From positions 76,232,281 to 76,296,280 of the forward strand of contig NC_082699.1 of assembly GCF_949987515.2 (NCBI RefSeq): a DNA stretch of 64,000 nt, written 5' to 3'. This stretch comes from Delphinus delphis. Taxonomy: Eukaryota; Chordata; Mammalia; Artiodactyla; Delphinidae. Below are positions 23,086 to 34,455 of the stretch, piece after piece. The notes under the pieces are model-generated. The model was not told the DNA's origin, did no database searches, and saw only the letters and a list, made by a program, of their open reading frames with translations. Made by a program: the position numbers and the translations under genes. How positions within the stretch are numbered: position 1 is the first letter of the stretch; every line of letters begins with the position of its first letter.

Positions 23086-23542
23086 CTACAGAGGAAGATA
23101 AAATTAGGAAACATTAGCACTCACCTGAGTGTAACGGCCGCCTCTTCCAGGTGAGAGCAAGGGGACCTTGGGCAAAGTATTGTGTTTTTCTTCCCAACCT
23201 GCCCTGCCGTGGTGAAAACCAAGTTCAAGGGACAGCCTGTCAGGTGCGTGTGAAGCACCGAATTCTGCACCTGACAGGTAACAGCCCCAACCGTTCCCAC
23301 ACATTTCACCTGAAGCTGCTCCACCCTTTTCAGAGAGACCCCGCAGCCACCGTCCTTCTGCTCCAGCCCTCGGACCAGAGCGGCCTGATCCCCTTCCTTT
23401 TCTCTTCCATGAACGCTGAGGAAATACGCTCTAATCCCAGCCTGAATCACCACCCATCCCCCCAGGGTCGAAGACTGCAAAGGGGGCTTCTCTACCGGGC
23501 ACAGGCACGTGGCCCTGCTGGGAAGACACTGCTGCCACTCAC
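23086..23542 (-). other. Intron, about 0.46 kb
   Basis: Short intron with good splice ends. Nothing else recognised. Confidence 0.75.
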
Positions 23543-23587
23543 CTGTTCTCCTTTCTCTCCCCTCACGCCTGGGAGCCCTGCCTGTCC
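23543..23587 (-). CDS. COL22A1: COL22A1 exon, GQAGLPGVRGEKGEQ (45 nt)
   Basis: Five triplets. The acceptor is ttctttccacag and the donor GTGAGTG. Phase 0. It contains GEKGEQ, a KGE motif that stabilises the helix by lysine-glutamate pairs between chains. Confidence 0.9.
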
Positions 23588-24140
23588 CTGTGGAAAGAAC
23601 ACGGCGTCCCTGTTCAGTGGGCTCTCAGCAAGGGGGCTCTCCCGTGGTCCAGGGTGAGGGAACTGTGCTCTCTACCGCCTGCCGTCCGGCCCCCCAGACA
23701 CGTCTGGCTCAGCGGGGGTAACGTGGAAAGCAAATTCGAGCGAGTCTGCTCATGGGGAGTCCCCACATGGCCCTCACTTTGCTACTCCCTCCCCGGGAAG
23801 CCCTGTTTCGCCTCTCTTGCTGTCTGACTCCTCATTCCTCTGGATCAGCCACGAGGTCACCTCTGGCCCCGTCTCCTGACATCCCCCAAGTCTGAGCGAG
23901 AGGGACTCCTATGCCCCCCCCACCTGCATGGCCCCACTCGCTGCACCTGTTCAACTGCTCTTGGCAGTGGTGGTGACCCCAGTACCCACCACAGCGACAG
24001 ATGCGTAGGACATGCCGACCATCATGGGGTAAGTAAATGAGCGCACGACGGGAAGGTCGTGAGCTCCAGGGAGACAAGTGACACGAGGCGTAGCGTATAC
24101 TAACAAACGCACGCACTGAACGAATGAAGGTGGAACAGAC
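23588..24140 (-). other. Intron, about 0.55 kb
   Basis: Canonical acceptor end; weak donor start (GTCTGT) belongs to the exon at 24141. No repeat recognised. Confidence 0.72.
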
Positions 24141-24185
24141 CTTCTCTCCAGGTCGGCCTGCCGGGCCCTGCTCCCCAACTTCACC
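24141..24185 (-). CDS. COL22A1: COL22A1 exon, GEVGEQGPAGRPGEK (45 nt)
   Basis: Five triplets. The acceptor is gttattttatctccag; the donor is GTCTGTTCC, with C at +3, among the weakest donors in the window. AAG before the donor and G at +5 are kept. Phase 0. Confidence 0.86.
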
Positions 24186-24494
24186 CTGGAGATAAAATAA
24201 CAGACACCCCATCATTTTCCACTCGCATTGCAGAGATGGCCGTCATCCCAGCTGGTCCCACACCCTCAGAGCCCCCGTCAGCCACAACCCTCGATTCTCA
24301 CACAAGCAGCACAAGCGTCACAGGCTTTGAAGACCCGAGTGGTTCGCCTTTCTGGAGAGAGGGCGTCCACACTCCCTCACGCTGTCTTCTGCTTCCCTCA
24401 AAAGAAACAGCTTCTAGAGTTGCCCTGACAGCATTTAAACAGGTTGAGTCCACTCATCCTGAATCTAAACACTTACAGCTCAAAACAACAAGGA

Positions 24495-24600
24495 GGGGCT
24501 TCCCTGGTGGCGCAGTGGTTGAGAGCCCGCCTGCCGATGCAGGGGACACGGGTTCGTGCCCTGGTCCGGGAAGATCCCACATGCTGCTAGGACGGTCACA
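24495..24600 (+). mobile_element. CHR-type SINE, truncated
   Basis: Opens ggggcttccctggtggcgca and keeps the tRNA-like head to gggaagatcccacatgctgc, then diverges. No A-rich tail is seen, so the element is 3'-truncated. The head carries cgggttcgtgccctggtccg, the cetacean form. Confidence 0.88.
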
Positions 24601-26084
24601 CCTATGCAGTGGGAAAGGTGCTGGGGGGCTGAGTTTGGGTAGAAAGCATTTCGAAGGTCACCTGAAGTGCTTCCTGAATCCTAAGCCAAAGCACAGCCCA
24701 TGGAGAGCCGGGCAGCGTCCGGAATTCTTGACACGAGCCAAAGAGGCGACGCATCCGCTCATCCCACAACCAGTCCCTTCTCTGGGCTGACTCAAGACCC
24801 ACCGCGTCCAGGACGTAGCCATCATCTTCTTTGAAGATATTTATCTTTAGCTGGCATGTTGTCAAGATAAAGTAACTAGGACTCCTGCCAGGTCTCCTCT
24901 GAAGCTACAAAGTATGTCCTAAAAGCATCGTAACGGCAGAAACTCACAATTTTGAACTTTCTAGATAAATTTTTTTAAAGTATCACACTAGAAATCGTAC
25001 AAAAATGACACGTGAGCTGTAGTAACAGACCTCTCTGAACCTTCCAGCCATTAGGGGTGAACATACACACAAAAACGGAGAAGGAAAGATGAAAGGAACC
25101 CCCGAGGGCACCGCAGTTTCACCCCAATACTTCTGACTGATCACCTTCGTCCACAGAATCGTGCACAGGGAACTCAATGGGAACAGATTCTTCTGAAGAC
25201 TATTGAACGGAATGTGAAAATTCACACGGTGTAAGCCCAGAGGGTGTGGCAACTCAGAGATTGGAGGAAACACAGCTCTAAGGTACGGGGGGCTCCACAA
25301 AACCCACGGAGTCCAAAAAGGAGAGTAACAGGGAGCGATGCAAATGCTGCAAGTTCCTTCTGGGAAATGCCTGAATTTCAGCCAATCACTCAGACCCTGG
25401 AAGGTGGCCTTGGTGCTTCTAAGGCCACGTGGTTCACCTCTAACCAGCACCTCAGGGCAGAGCACGCGTGCTTTGTCCATGCTGTGACAAAACACAGCAA
25501 GTCACACATCAGTCACTGGGGATCATTATACATGCTTTTTTAAAACATGAATGTTGAGTCTTAAAACACGAAGGGCCGCTGTGCTCGCAGGTGGCGGTGG
25601 CGGCTCGCTGTGTGCCGACGGGGGCAGGGGCCAATAATCAGAACCCGGGGTCCAGGGCGGGCGGGAGGCTCCTGGTGGGCACTCTGCACACTGAGTCCCG
25701 CCGGCAGGCGTCCTTGAGACCGCTTCGGTGCGTTATAACCTGTGGTTTCCATCTGGTCTGAAGAGTGCTCGCTCCTTGAAAGAGCGAGGCAGCAGGGAAC
25801 CCAGGGCCCCGGGATTTACCCATCGGCCCTTCACTGGCCAGCAAGGTGAGTCCAGGCCACAGCTGTGCCCTCGCTGGGCGGTTTGTGACCCACCCTCCAT
25901 CCAGTGAGCCCTCGCCGAGGGTCTGCCAGGTGCCTGCCTGTGGGCCAGGGGTGGGAGCTGGTGGCCGAGAGCGGGTCACCGCCTTAACTAGCGCTTAACC
26001 CAGTAGACTCGGAGGCCCTGTGACGGGAGGGAGAGAGCTCCCCATGCGCTCGGCTGTGTGCACACACGCCTCTCCGGAAGCAAG

Positions 26085-26245
26085 GCGCTGTGCACACGCA
26101 CACACCGCGTACACACCCACGCCACCCCCCAGACACATACAGATACGCACACACATGCATGGCACACCACATATACACACACACATGCACACACACACGC
26201 CACACCACACATATACATACAGACACACACACACGCACGCAGAGT
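26085..26245. repeat. CA-rich imperfect microsatellite
   Basis: About 160 nt of CACA runs broken by CGC, TATA and CCAC. It keeps frames open on both strands, with Thr/His-rich (plus) and Val/Cys-rich (minus) readings that are not genes. Confidence 0.88.
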
Positions 26246-26775
26246 CCAGCCCTCTCTCTTCTGTACCCACTGCAGCCTGAGCCCAGGCCACACCTGAGAT
26301 GCTGAACTCTACAGATGAGCCCAGCCGCGCTTCCTTGCTTCTGTAGGGGTCAGGGGTCAGGGAGCATCGGAGGGAGGGAAAAGCTTAAGGGACAGGAGAG
26401 AGAGAGAGGAGGGGGTATTGACCCCCTTGCCTCTTCCCTCCCAGGACGAGCTAGGCAACGATGCTGGCCTTCTTCCCAAGGCTCCCGCTCTCTCGGGGGC
26501 TCTCTCCTCCAGCTACACGGCTCCCGGGTTCCAGGAACGCACTGCCCCCTTGCTCCTCTGCCCCAGGGTGGCATCCATTGTCACCAGTCCAGGGTGTGTC
26601 ACCATGGACCCCCTGACCCCGCCCTCGGCCCTTCAAACAGCCCCTCTGCAATGACCCCGGCTGTTTCCTACCACACTCCAGCTCATACAGATGCTGGGCC
26701 CTGTCAGCTGAGGTTCACACACAGCCCCAAACACACCGTTTAGAATAACAGACGTGATGGGGAAGGAGTCCCTAC

Positions 26776-26829
26776 CCGCGGGCCAGGCTGTCCGGGCAAA
26801 CCGTCTGTCCCTCTGTCTCCCAGGGCTCC
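26776..26829 (-). CDS. COL22A1: COL22A1 exon, GALGDRGTDGLPGQPGPR (54 nt)
   Basis: Six triplets. The acceptor is tgttccttacag and the donor GTAGGGA. Phase 0. Confidence 0.88.
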
Positions 26830-27778
26830 CTGTAAGGAACACAAACGGAAGTAAACAGGAGGGGCTGGGCTTGGAGGAGGCAGCCTCAGGACCAGGTCCA
26901 GGCTGGAAGGAAGAAAACTGCTGGGCCTTAGGTGTTACTGAACCTCTTCAAATGTGTGCGACCACGGCGACCAGAAACCGCAGCTCAAACCACTTCCTAG
27001 ATGCCATATTCAACGGCTCTGCTTTTGATTTATAAAGACATGAGTGAATGGAAATGAGGGATGCAGAGGAGGGAAGACATTGCCTAAGTGCTTTTGAGAC
27101 TACAAAATACTGGGTTAGCCCTTATCTTTTGTCTTGAAAGATGAGCGAGGAGGATGGAGAATATTTACATGAAATGCCCATAAAATTAAGTTGAATCCAT
27201 ACTTATTCTATATCTTGTCATGAAAAAGTTAAGCTTCTAAGTCTGCTTATGGAAAAGGATGACGAATTTTCCTATAACATCCAAACGTTGCCTTTCAAGG
27301 ACGGCTGACATTCACCCTTGAGCTTAATGTCTGTTATGAAAAGGTGAAGTTCACTTGTTAAAATGTTGGCTGTATGGTTTTTTAATTTTCCATCTGAAGT
27401 GGGTAGACTGTGAACTTGCTTCCCAATTTTATGATAGTTAACCTCTGACTCTTTTCTTAATGATCTTACTGTAATGAGCCCCACCAGAGTATTTTCTAAA
27501 CTGAAGTCTCTTATTATGTAAGAGCATCTGAAAGGCTTTTCTCCTTGCAAATAAAATACACACACATTTCTAACAGAATAATTTTAAAGTCCTAGGCCTC
27601 CACATCCTTCCCCAGTTACCTAAGTAGGAATAAGGGGCTCGCCCATATCTGACCTTGGAAATCCAAACATTTCCGAGCCCGGCATGACTCGGAATACAAA
27701 CGTGATCCAAGGCCCAGGCAACCAACAATCAAAAATCTCTTTAGCTTCTGTGTTTTGGGTTCCCAAACTCACACCAAC
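26830..27778 (-). other. Intron, about 0.95 kb, with an AT-rich middle
   Basis: The stretch 27110-27580 is AT-rich, without a recognised repeat, and stands out from its GC-rich neighbours. It could be conserved non-coding DNA or an old unnamed repeat. Confidence 0.6.
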
Positions 27779-27832
27779 CTTTGGTCCTGGCAGGCCTGGG
27801 GGTCCGCTCAGCGCATCCTTTCCAGGAGGTCC
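27779..27832 (-). CDS. COL22A1: COL22A1 exon, GPPGKDALSGPPGLPGPK, glycine missing (54 nt)
   Basis: Six triplets by length, but the third reads ALS and not Gly-X-Y, so one glycine of the helix is replaced by alanine (codon GCG). The exon is otherwise clean: acceptor ctcttggcgcag, donor GTTGGTGTG, phase 0. The donor is off-consensus at +3 and +4. From memory the human exon keeps glycine here (GKDGPN-like). The change could be real, a polymorphism or an assembly error. Confidence 0.85.
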
Positions 27833-29074
27833 CTGCGCCAAGAGGGAGAAAAACAGACCAACATGAAAGGCACGGTTAGGGAAGCGCTGCACTGAGTTGC
27901 TGCAGCCGGAAGCTGGTCGGCACGGTGGGCGAGACACGCAGGACTGGTCCTGTGTTCCAGCTCTCCGGTGGCGCTCTCGCTGCTGTCAAGTGTCTGTGGG
28001 TGAAACTGTGTGGACCATGTGTTCAGGAACGTCTGTGGGTGACGGTTAACCACGCGTTCCAGGTTTGGACCCGTTCGCCTGACAGTGGGCGTCATGGCCC
28101 TTAATTTACGTCGAGAGCCTTAGGCCTGGACCTGGAGCTCAACGGGGCCGAGCACGCTGGCATCCAGCAATCACGTCCTTTAATCTACAGCCACCAATGG
28201 AACTGTGGTCCAGTGACAAGAGGACAACCACTGTGTGCTGCACAGTCGAATCTCCCTCTGTCACCTTTCTCCAGCGTCCCAACCCCCCGTCAGCTCTGTG
28301 GGTCGCACAGGCTTTCTGTATCCACAGCCTTCCCCTCCTCTGCTGGCCCCATCAGAGAACCACCGGTAAGGAAATGCCTTCCGGACGAGCAGAGGCCCCC
28401 TGAGGTCCATCACCAGGCCTGGGAGGGCCCATCGTGGTCACATGGTATCGGAAGCTCAAGGCCACGCCTACCATCCTGCCCTGAAGAGCTACAGGCCAAA
28501 ACGGCAGGGGACACCCAGCTTCAGTCTGCACCCACTTCCTCGTGTGGAGACATTAAGGTCTGATGAGCTCTACCCTCAGGACTTAAAGGAAGGAGAAGGC
28601 CCAGACCCCCAGGATCTTTTTGGCTGGGAAAGCAGCAGCACCATCGGCACAGTGCCAGGAAGAGCTCTGCTGCACCCTGGACCGTGTCTCACGTCTCCTC
28701 CTCCATCACTTCTGCGACCCTCTGGCAGTGGCCCTACAGACGAGGAGCCACACTTTAAACAGCAAAGGACTTTTGAACGTCCCTTTGAGCTACAAGAGCA
28801 CAGGCGGCGGCCTAGGGAGAGGGTGCTCCAGTCTGCATTCTGGCTGGGGCCATGGGGTGCGGCCCCAGGAGACACAGCACATATGTGACAGGCACCACGG
28901 AAGGAAGAAGGCAGGCTGGGTACCAGGGTCCTGGTCCTGCCGGCAGGGAGGAAAGGGCACGGAGCGTCACCCGCTGGAAAGCGGCCCGGGTGGCAGCTGA
29001 AAGGGCCCGGCCACTCCCGTCACAGAGGATGCGGGAGACGGGACAGTGCAGGGAGGGATGCCCTGGTCACTCAC
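27833..29074 (-). other. Intron, about 1.2 kb
   Basis: GC-rich, no clear repeat. Some frames stay open on both strands by base composition only. Confidence 0.72.
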
Positions 29075-29128
29075 CGCCTGCCCAGGGTGCCCAGGTTTTC
29101 CTGGGAAGCCGATCTCTCCAGGCAAACC
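29075..29128 (-). CDS. COL22A1: COL22A1 exon, GLPGEIGFPGKPGHPGQA (54 nt)
   Basis: Six triplets. The acceptor is cccttttcag and the donor GTGAGTG. Phase 0. GLPGEI has the general GxPGEx form of integrin-binding collagen motifs; this is a similarity only and is not a proven site. Confidence 0.9.
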
Positions 29129-29778
29129 CTGAAAAGGGAACCAGAGGGGAACCTTCAGTCTGACCTCTTCCGAGCATCAGCCCACTTCTCCCAGCACCTT
29201 TCCTGGCAGGAGCCCAGGTCTCCAGCTCTGACGAGGGCACCCAGGGGTGGATACCGCTCGGGGGCACCTGGCTGTCCTTGGTGTGGGCCACGGTGAGACG
29301 TGGAATCGTCACACCTCCAAGGCTGGCCGGCGCAGGGCTCGTCTGGTCTGCAGTCGGGGCCACCGGCACCTTCATTCCTGCCTGGCGGGATGGGTGGAAA
29401 CACCTCCCTCTGCCCCACCCAGTGGGACCCCATCCCTCCGCTTGGCCTACAGGGAACTTTCCCAGAGGGCTCCTGAAATGCGGGAGGGGAGACAAACCAC
29501 CCGCTCCTGAAAGACCTCAGAAGGACGACCCCAGCCCCGTGTGTCTCTCCCCCTGCATCTCTAGCAGCAGCCAACGATGCGCTGTGTAGCTCAGATGCTA
29601 TTTCCAATCGAAGGGGCTGCAGGGCTGGCTGCTGGGGGGGGCCCTCCTTGCTCATGCCTTTGCTCTGCTCTCAGACAAAGAGCGAACACGTGGCTCTGCA
29701 CCACGATGTCCCCGGCTCCCAGGGTCACAAACCCTCCATCTAAGTGCCCTGGGGAGAGAAAATCAAAACCAATCTCAC
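29129..29778 (-). other. Intron, about 0.65 kb
   Basis: GC-rich, with canonical ends. No repeat or regulatory element recognised. Confidence 0.75.
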
Positions 29779-29832
29779 CGGGGGGCCTCCGGGTCCAGGG
29801 GGGCCTGGGACGCCAGGTGGTCCTGGGGGGCC
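29779..29832 (-). CDS. COL22A1: COL22A1 exon, GPPGPPGVPGPPGPGGPP (54 nt)
   Basis: Six triplets, the most proline-rich exon of the window, so a stable helix segment. The acceptor is ctctttctctgcag and the donor GTGAGAT. Phase 0. Confidence 0.9.
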
Positions 29833-30182
29833 CTGCAGAGAAAGAGCACAGCCTGGGTTACAAACGTGCGTGGAGCAGCCTCCTGGTGACACTGTCCTCT
29901 GAGAGGGGAGAGGGATGGGGACCAGTGAAGGGGGGTTCCGCCGCTTTACTTGAAATACTGCATTTTTTCAACAGAAAGTAACAAGAGCAAAAAGAGAAGG
30001 TCTGAAGTAAAATTTGCAAAACGGTAACGTGTGTACTGTCTGGCTGGTGGGATAATTTAACTGTCTGTTATATCATCCATTCCAATACATATTTAAAATA
30101 TGTGAGCATTTAAAATAAATACGTACGTGCGTGAACACACATACACACGATGGCTTAACCCATTAACAAAAAGCTTCTAGAA

Positions 30183-30260
30183 CAGTGGTTCCCAAGCATC
30201 ATTCAGCATCGAATCACCTGGGGTGAATCAAGAGATCTGTTCAAACCCTCTCTCTCTCCA
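30183..30260 (+). repeat. MER5-like fragment
   Basis: The start cagtggttcccaagcatcat followed by cgaatcacctggggtg resembles the MER5 start. Short and worn. Confidence 0.5.
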
Positions 30261-31524
30261 CTACACACGTTCTAGGAGATGCACCTCTGGCCTTTGTTTG
30301 TCCAGGTGTCTCTCCAAATATGCCCTCCCTCCCCTGTCTCGCTGCTCGGATGGATGTCTCCACCTTTCTGAAATCTCCTGCAATTCCCCAGGCAGAATTA
30401 ATCGCTCCCTCCCCCAAGCCGAAGGCCAGTGCAACAGTTCTCATCTGACCCCCGGGCCCCCGAAGGCAGAGCCCCCCTCTTGCTGCCCCCCGCATCTCAT
30501 CTTGCACAGCAACAAGTCCAGGGCTTGGAATAGAGTAGGTGCTCAGTAAGCATTTGGAGAAGTCAACTGCATTGAACACAGCTGAGGAGAGCGCTGTGCA
30601 TTCCGAGAGAACAATACATCGCCACTGGAGGACGATAAATACTAAAAAATGGCCAAGGTTACCGCTTCCGCGGACAGTTCCCTTTTCTCCCTCTGGGGGC
30701 GCTGGTGAGTCAACAAAGGGCAGAGAACGGCGACGTTTACAGAAGAGAACTTTTTGGTGGCACCTGGACCTGGTTTTCCACGTAGCTCGCTCAGTGCTGG
30801 AGAGCCTTTGGGGAGAACGTCTACTTTTATTAGGAGACATCTGCTTGGGGCTGGAGCAACTGCATGGCCAGGCAGAGCTGGACAGTGGCCCGGGTGGGTA
30901 CAGATGCAGGGTCCCCCTAATGGATGAGGGCAGAGGTGGGGGAGGGCACCAAAGGCGGCTGGTGACCTCCCCCCCATCGTGGCTCAGTCCTGCTCCGCCT
31001 GCATCTGCCACAGCTCAGCTCCGCTCACCTCCGGCAGAGCAAGAGCCCTGCAGGGGGCACTCCCAGGACCCACCCCTCCATAAGGCATGTTCCAGTTGAC
31101 CTTTTTACATTGCCCTGACCTCTGAGGCTCTCACAGCAACCTCAACCCCACGGAACTCATCCAAGGCCCCTTCTCCCCTCAGGCAGCTCTCTCTGAGAGC
31201 AAATGGGATACACTTAGCTTTCATCCCTCCTTACACTCCCCGTGATGCTGACGGCCCCTGGAATGCACTGGCCTCTTTCAAAGTGATCGTTCCGGGAAGC
31301 TGGCCTCCTGACCCGCTTATGACTCTGACCTTGTTTCCCCTTCCTCCTCCGTCTCCTGCAAACGTCCCTGCGGGCTGCTGCCATTTGTTAGTTTCACTCT
31401 CACAGCATGTTAGGGTGGACAGATCTCTAGGGATCCTCTACTGGAAATTAAACCTCCTTGTTTAACAATAAAGAAAACTGAGGCTCAGAGAGGGTAAGGG
31501 CCCCATCTGAGGTCACACAGCCAT

Positions 31525-31710
31525 CGTCTCCAGTGGATCCTGAGCAGTCCAGCTGCTGCAGAACCACCTGGGAAGCTCGTCGTAAATACAGGTAAACAGG
31601 CCCCTTGCCTGGACTCTAAGGCACAGGTCTGGGACAAATTTGAGGGGTCAGTGACTTCGGAACACTCCCCAGGTACCTGTGGAGAGCATCCAGGTCTGAG
31701 AATTACCTGT
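31525..31710 (+). repeat. MER5-like DNA transposon fragment (hAT-Charlie)
   Basis: Text like gcagaaccacctgggaagct and gtctgagaattacctgtctg matches the MER5 pattern in worn form. A MIR piece (gaaaactgaggctcagagag, 31452-31525, reverse) precedes it. Confidence 0.5.
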
Positions 31711-31839
31711 CTGGACCAACTCCATGCAGCACCCTAACTACCATCCTCACTGCTGCTAATACTACAAGCCCAGGGTTCCAGCAGGGACCCTTGCAAGGAG
31801 GGAGCAGGAAACACAGGTGTAGAAGGCCGAGGGGGCAGC

Positions 31840-31990
31840 ACCCTCCGTTTAGGGTTTACTCTGCCCTGAGCTACACGCATTTCACCTCATCTTAATCCTC
31901 ACGCTAATCCTTTCAGGCGGGCCCTGTTCATCCCGTTTTGAAGATGAGGAACTGGAACCTGGAGGAAAGGGAACCGGCATTAGACACGGT
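31840..31990 (-). repeat. MIR SINE fragment
   Basis: Reverse MIR: tcacctcatcttaatcctca, then cccgttttgaagatgaggaa. Truncated. Confidence 0.68.
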
Positions 31991-34213
31991 GGCATCCAGC
32001 ACAGTGTCCCTGGTCCTTCACCCCTCCCTTGTGAAGCTTGTCTGCCAAGCTCCCCGCCCGCCACAGCCAGTCCACCCTTAAACAGCCTCATCTCCTAAAA
32101 GACTGTCTGCGCGTTAAATGAACTTGGGGCTTTCAAGCCCAGCTCTGTGATCTCCGAGTCCACCACCTTCATAGGACCACGGCACCCAGGTCGTTTCTCT
32201 GCAGGCGGTATGGGTTAATGAGTATCTGCCTGTTTGATGCTACCAGCTCAGGGCCGAGAGCAGAATCCCACACGGTCATCAAATAACCGCCGCAAGGGCC
32301 TTACAAAGAGGCGGCGCTGGAGGGAGTGGGACAGCCGCTCCAGACGCGGCCACACAAGGGGCTGGCCAGTGGCCGTGGCTTCCTTTCCAGCCGGCCAGGG
32401 GCGCCCTGCAAGTCCCAGCGGGAAATGTTGGGGTAAGGGGTGGACAGCAGTCAGGATTCAATTAGAGCCAGCCTGCCCCGTGGACGCTGCCCCGGGGCCA
32501 CACTGTGGCCATCACACGGCACAGTGTACACCTTCCTCCCAGGAAGGCTGCATCCAGCCCCGCCAGGTCAGAGTGGACTCAGCTCCAGCGAAACTCCGTT
32601 TGTTTCTGATACCAGCGCCTCTGCAAGCCAGGGGCAGGGGGTGCTGGGGGAGGGGGTGTGTGGGTGCACAGGCCCATCGCCATCTACACCTGGCACTCTC
32701 AGCCAGCAGGGAGCAAAGTGGAATTTTAGGGCACCTAGCATACGCCTGGCCTTCTCTGAGGTCTCTACACACAGGGCGCCATGACCTCGGTGGTCCCTGA
32801 CTCCCTGGCTGTGAGCGCCGGCACTCAGGGTCCACACGCTGCAGGAGCTGATCGTCAAGGGTGCGAGTGGAACCCCAGATATGCGCCTCCTATCCACGTG
32901 GCGAGCTCCTGGCCTTGCGGAGGTCCACTTCCCCGTGCTCTGCAATGGGGGTATGAATCCTACAGCCCCAAAATTGAACATGACGATGCAGGAGGACAAG
33001 AGGTCCGGGCCTGGTTGCTGAGGGAACAGAGCAGTGGGGTGCATGCCCCATGACGTGCACCCCAATTGTCCCAGGCTATGTGGCAGCCTCCGTCCTCTCA
33101 CGGCCTGCATGTGCAAATGTTCTAGAGAATGTTCTCCCTCCCCCAGGAGGCTTCAGAGGCAAGGAAACCTCACATCTGTCACCACCAGCAAAAGGGCAGC
33201 GTGTTCATGAGTGAGAAGCATCATGGAGTCTGGGGGCACAGGAGCCCCGGGTGGAAGACGAGGTGTCGGTGGGCGACAGGATGCTGGCAGCACCCGCTAA
33301 TGCCACGGAGGGGAGCGGGGAGTGGGGAGCGAGCAGGCAGAAGCTTCGGTCCTTACATCAGAGGCCTCTGCAGAGTCCTGGGGCCTCTGGAGAAGCGGCT
33401 TCTGGAGATCCAGACGGCGGGGGTAGAGGTCCTTCCTCCAGTCCACACGTATCGGGCACCTTCCGTGTTCCCTCCGGACCTCCAGCTGACCCAGCCCTCC
33501 CTTCCAGAAGACTGCAGTCTTGCAGAGTAAATGAAACGCAAGCCCGTGACCTCCTGGGAAAGCCGTGGGCTCGGCATCAAAGGCAGACGGTTAGATTCCG
33601 AGCAGCTGTTTGACTCGAGGCACAGTATCTGGTTTATCCAAAGCCTGGTTTCTAAGCATACAGAGTAGCAGGTACAATACTACTTTCTTTTCGGAGTTTT
33701 TGTAGCAAACCCCTGGGTCCTGGCACGTGGAAGAACTCATGAGATATTTGTTGAATCTAATTAAAAATATAGAAAATGACAACAAAGAAGAAAGGTGCTC
33801 TAACTGCACAGAAATCAAGTACAGACATAGTGGGGAAATCGGGGATCAGCCCAGAGGGTAGCGTGAGTTTGGTCTTGGAGGGCAAAATGGGGCCTTGGCA
33901 AACGAGGTGGGGTCCAAGAGGGCGGGCACCTCACGTGGACGGAGCAGGACAAAGGGGAACAGGCGGCTCGGCATGAATGGGATGCCCAGTAAGAACAGGA
34001 AGCAGAGGCCCCTAAAACTAGGCCGCAAGTCTGGGGTCTGAAAAGTCCGGCTTTGTCTTTGAGGCAGCTCAGAATAACAGAGTGTTCTAGAAGACAGACA
34101 CAGTCAGGTCTGTGCTTAGGAAGACATTCTGCTGTCCTTAGGGTCACTAGGGAGAAGGAATCCTGGAAGAGACAGACCAGGAGACAGTGAAGCCATGGCG
34201 CAGGCAAGACGCC

Positions 34214-34455
34214 AGCGAGGCTGGGCCCAGCGCTAAGTGGACGGCGGGGAGGGACGCAGACCAGTGAGGCTGGGCCAGCGCTAAGTGGACGGCGGGGAGG
34301 GACGCAGACCAGTGAGGCTGGGCCCAGCGCTAAGTGGACGGCGGGGAGGGACGCAGACCAGTGAGGCTGGGCCAGTGCTAAGTGGACGGCGGGGAGGGAC
34401 GCAGACCAGTGAGGCTGGGCCAGTGCTAAGTGGACGGCGGGGAGGGATGCAGACC
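34214..34455 (+). repeat. 49/48-bp minisatellite, five copies
   Basis: Five direct tandem copies: 34214-34262, 34263-34310, 34311-34359, 34360-34407, 34408-34455. The unit begins agtgaggctgggcc, continues cagcgctaagtggacggcgg and ends ggagggacgcagacc. Copies 1 and 3 have 49 nt and the rest 48. Copies are near identical, so the array is young or kept uniform. The unit is GC-rich with CpG sites. Confidence 0.92.

Larger units (their letters stand above)
24186..26775 (-). other. Intron, about 2.6 kb
   Basis: Holds a truncated CHR SINE (24495-24600) and a CA-rich repeat (26085-26245). The stretches 24610-25560 and 25570-26070 contain nothing I can name; 25570-25960 is GC-rich. Confidence 0.72.

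Noticed and set aside
25984..26305. Cys/Val-rich (minus) and Thr/His-rich (plus) open frames
   Set aside because: Produced by the CA-rich microsatellite.
30241..31011. Long open frame (256 codons) on the minus strand
   Set aside because: Inside a GC-rich intron, no domain or family recognised, no codon pattern, no splice context. Open by composition.
34214..34455. Direct repeats resembling a CRISPR array, and a frame with GRRGGTQTSEAGPVLS repeats
   Set aside because: Tandem minisatellite without spacers; the peptide repeat is simply the 48-nt unit translated.
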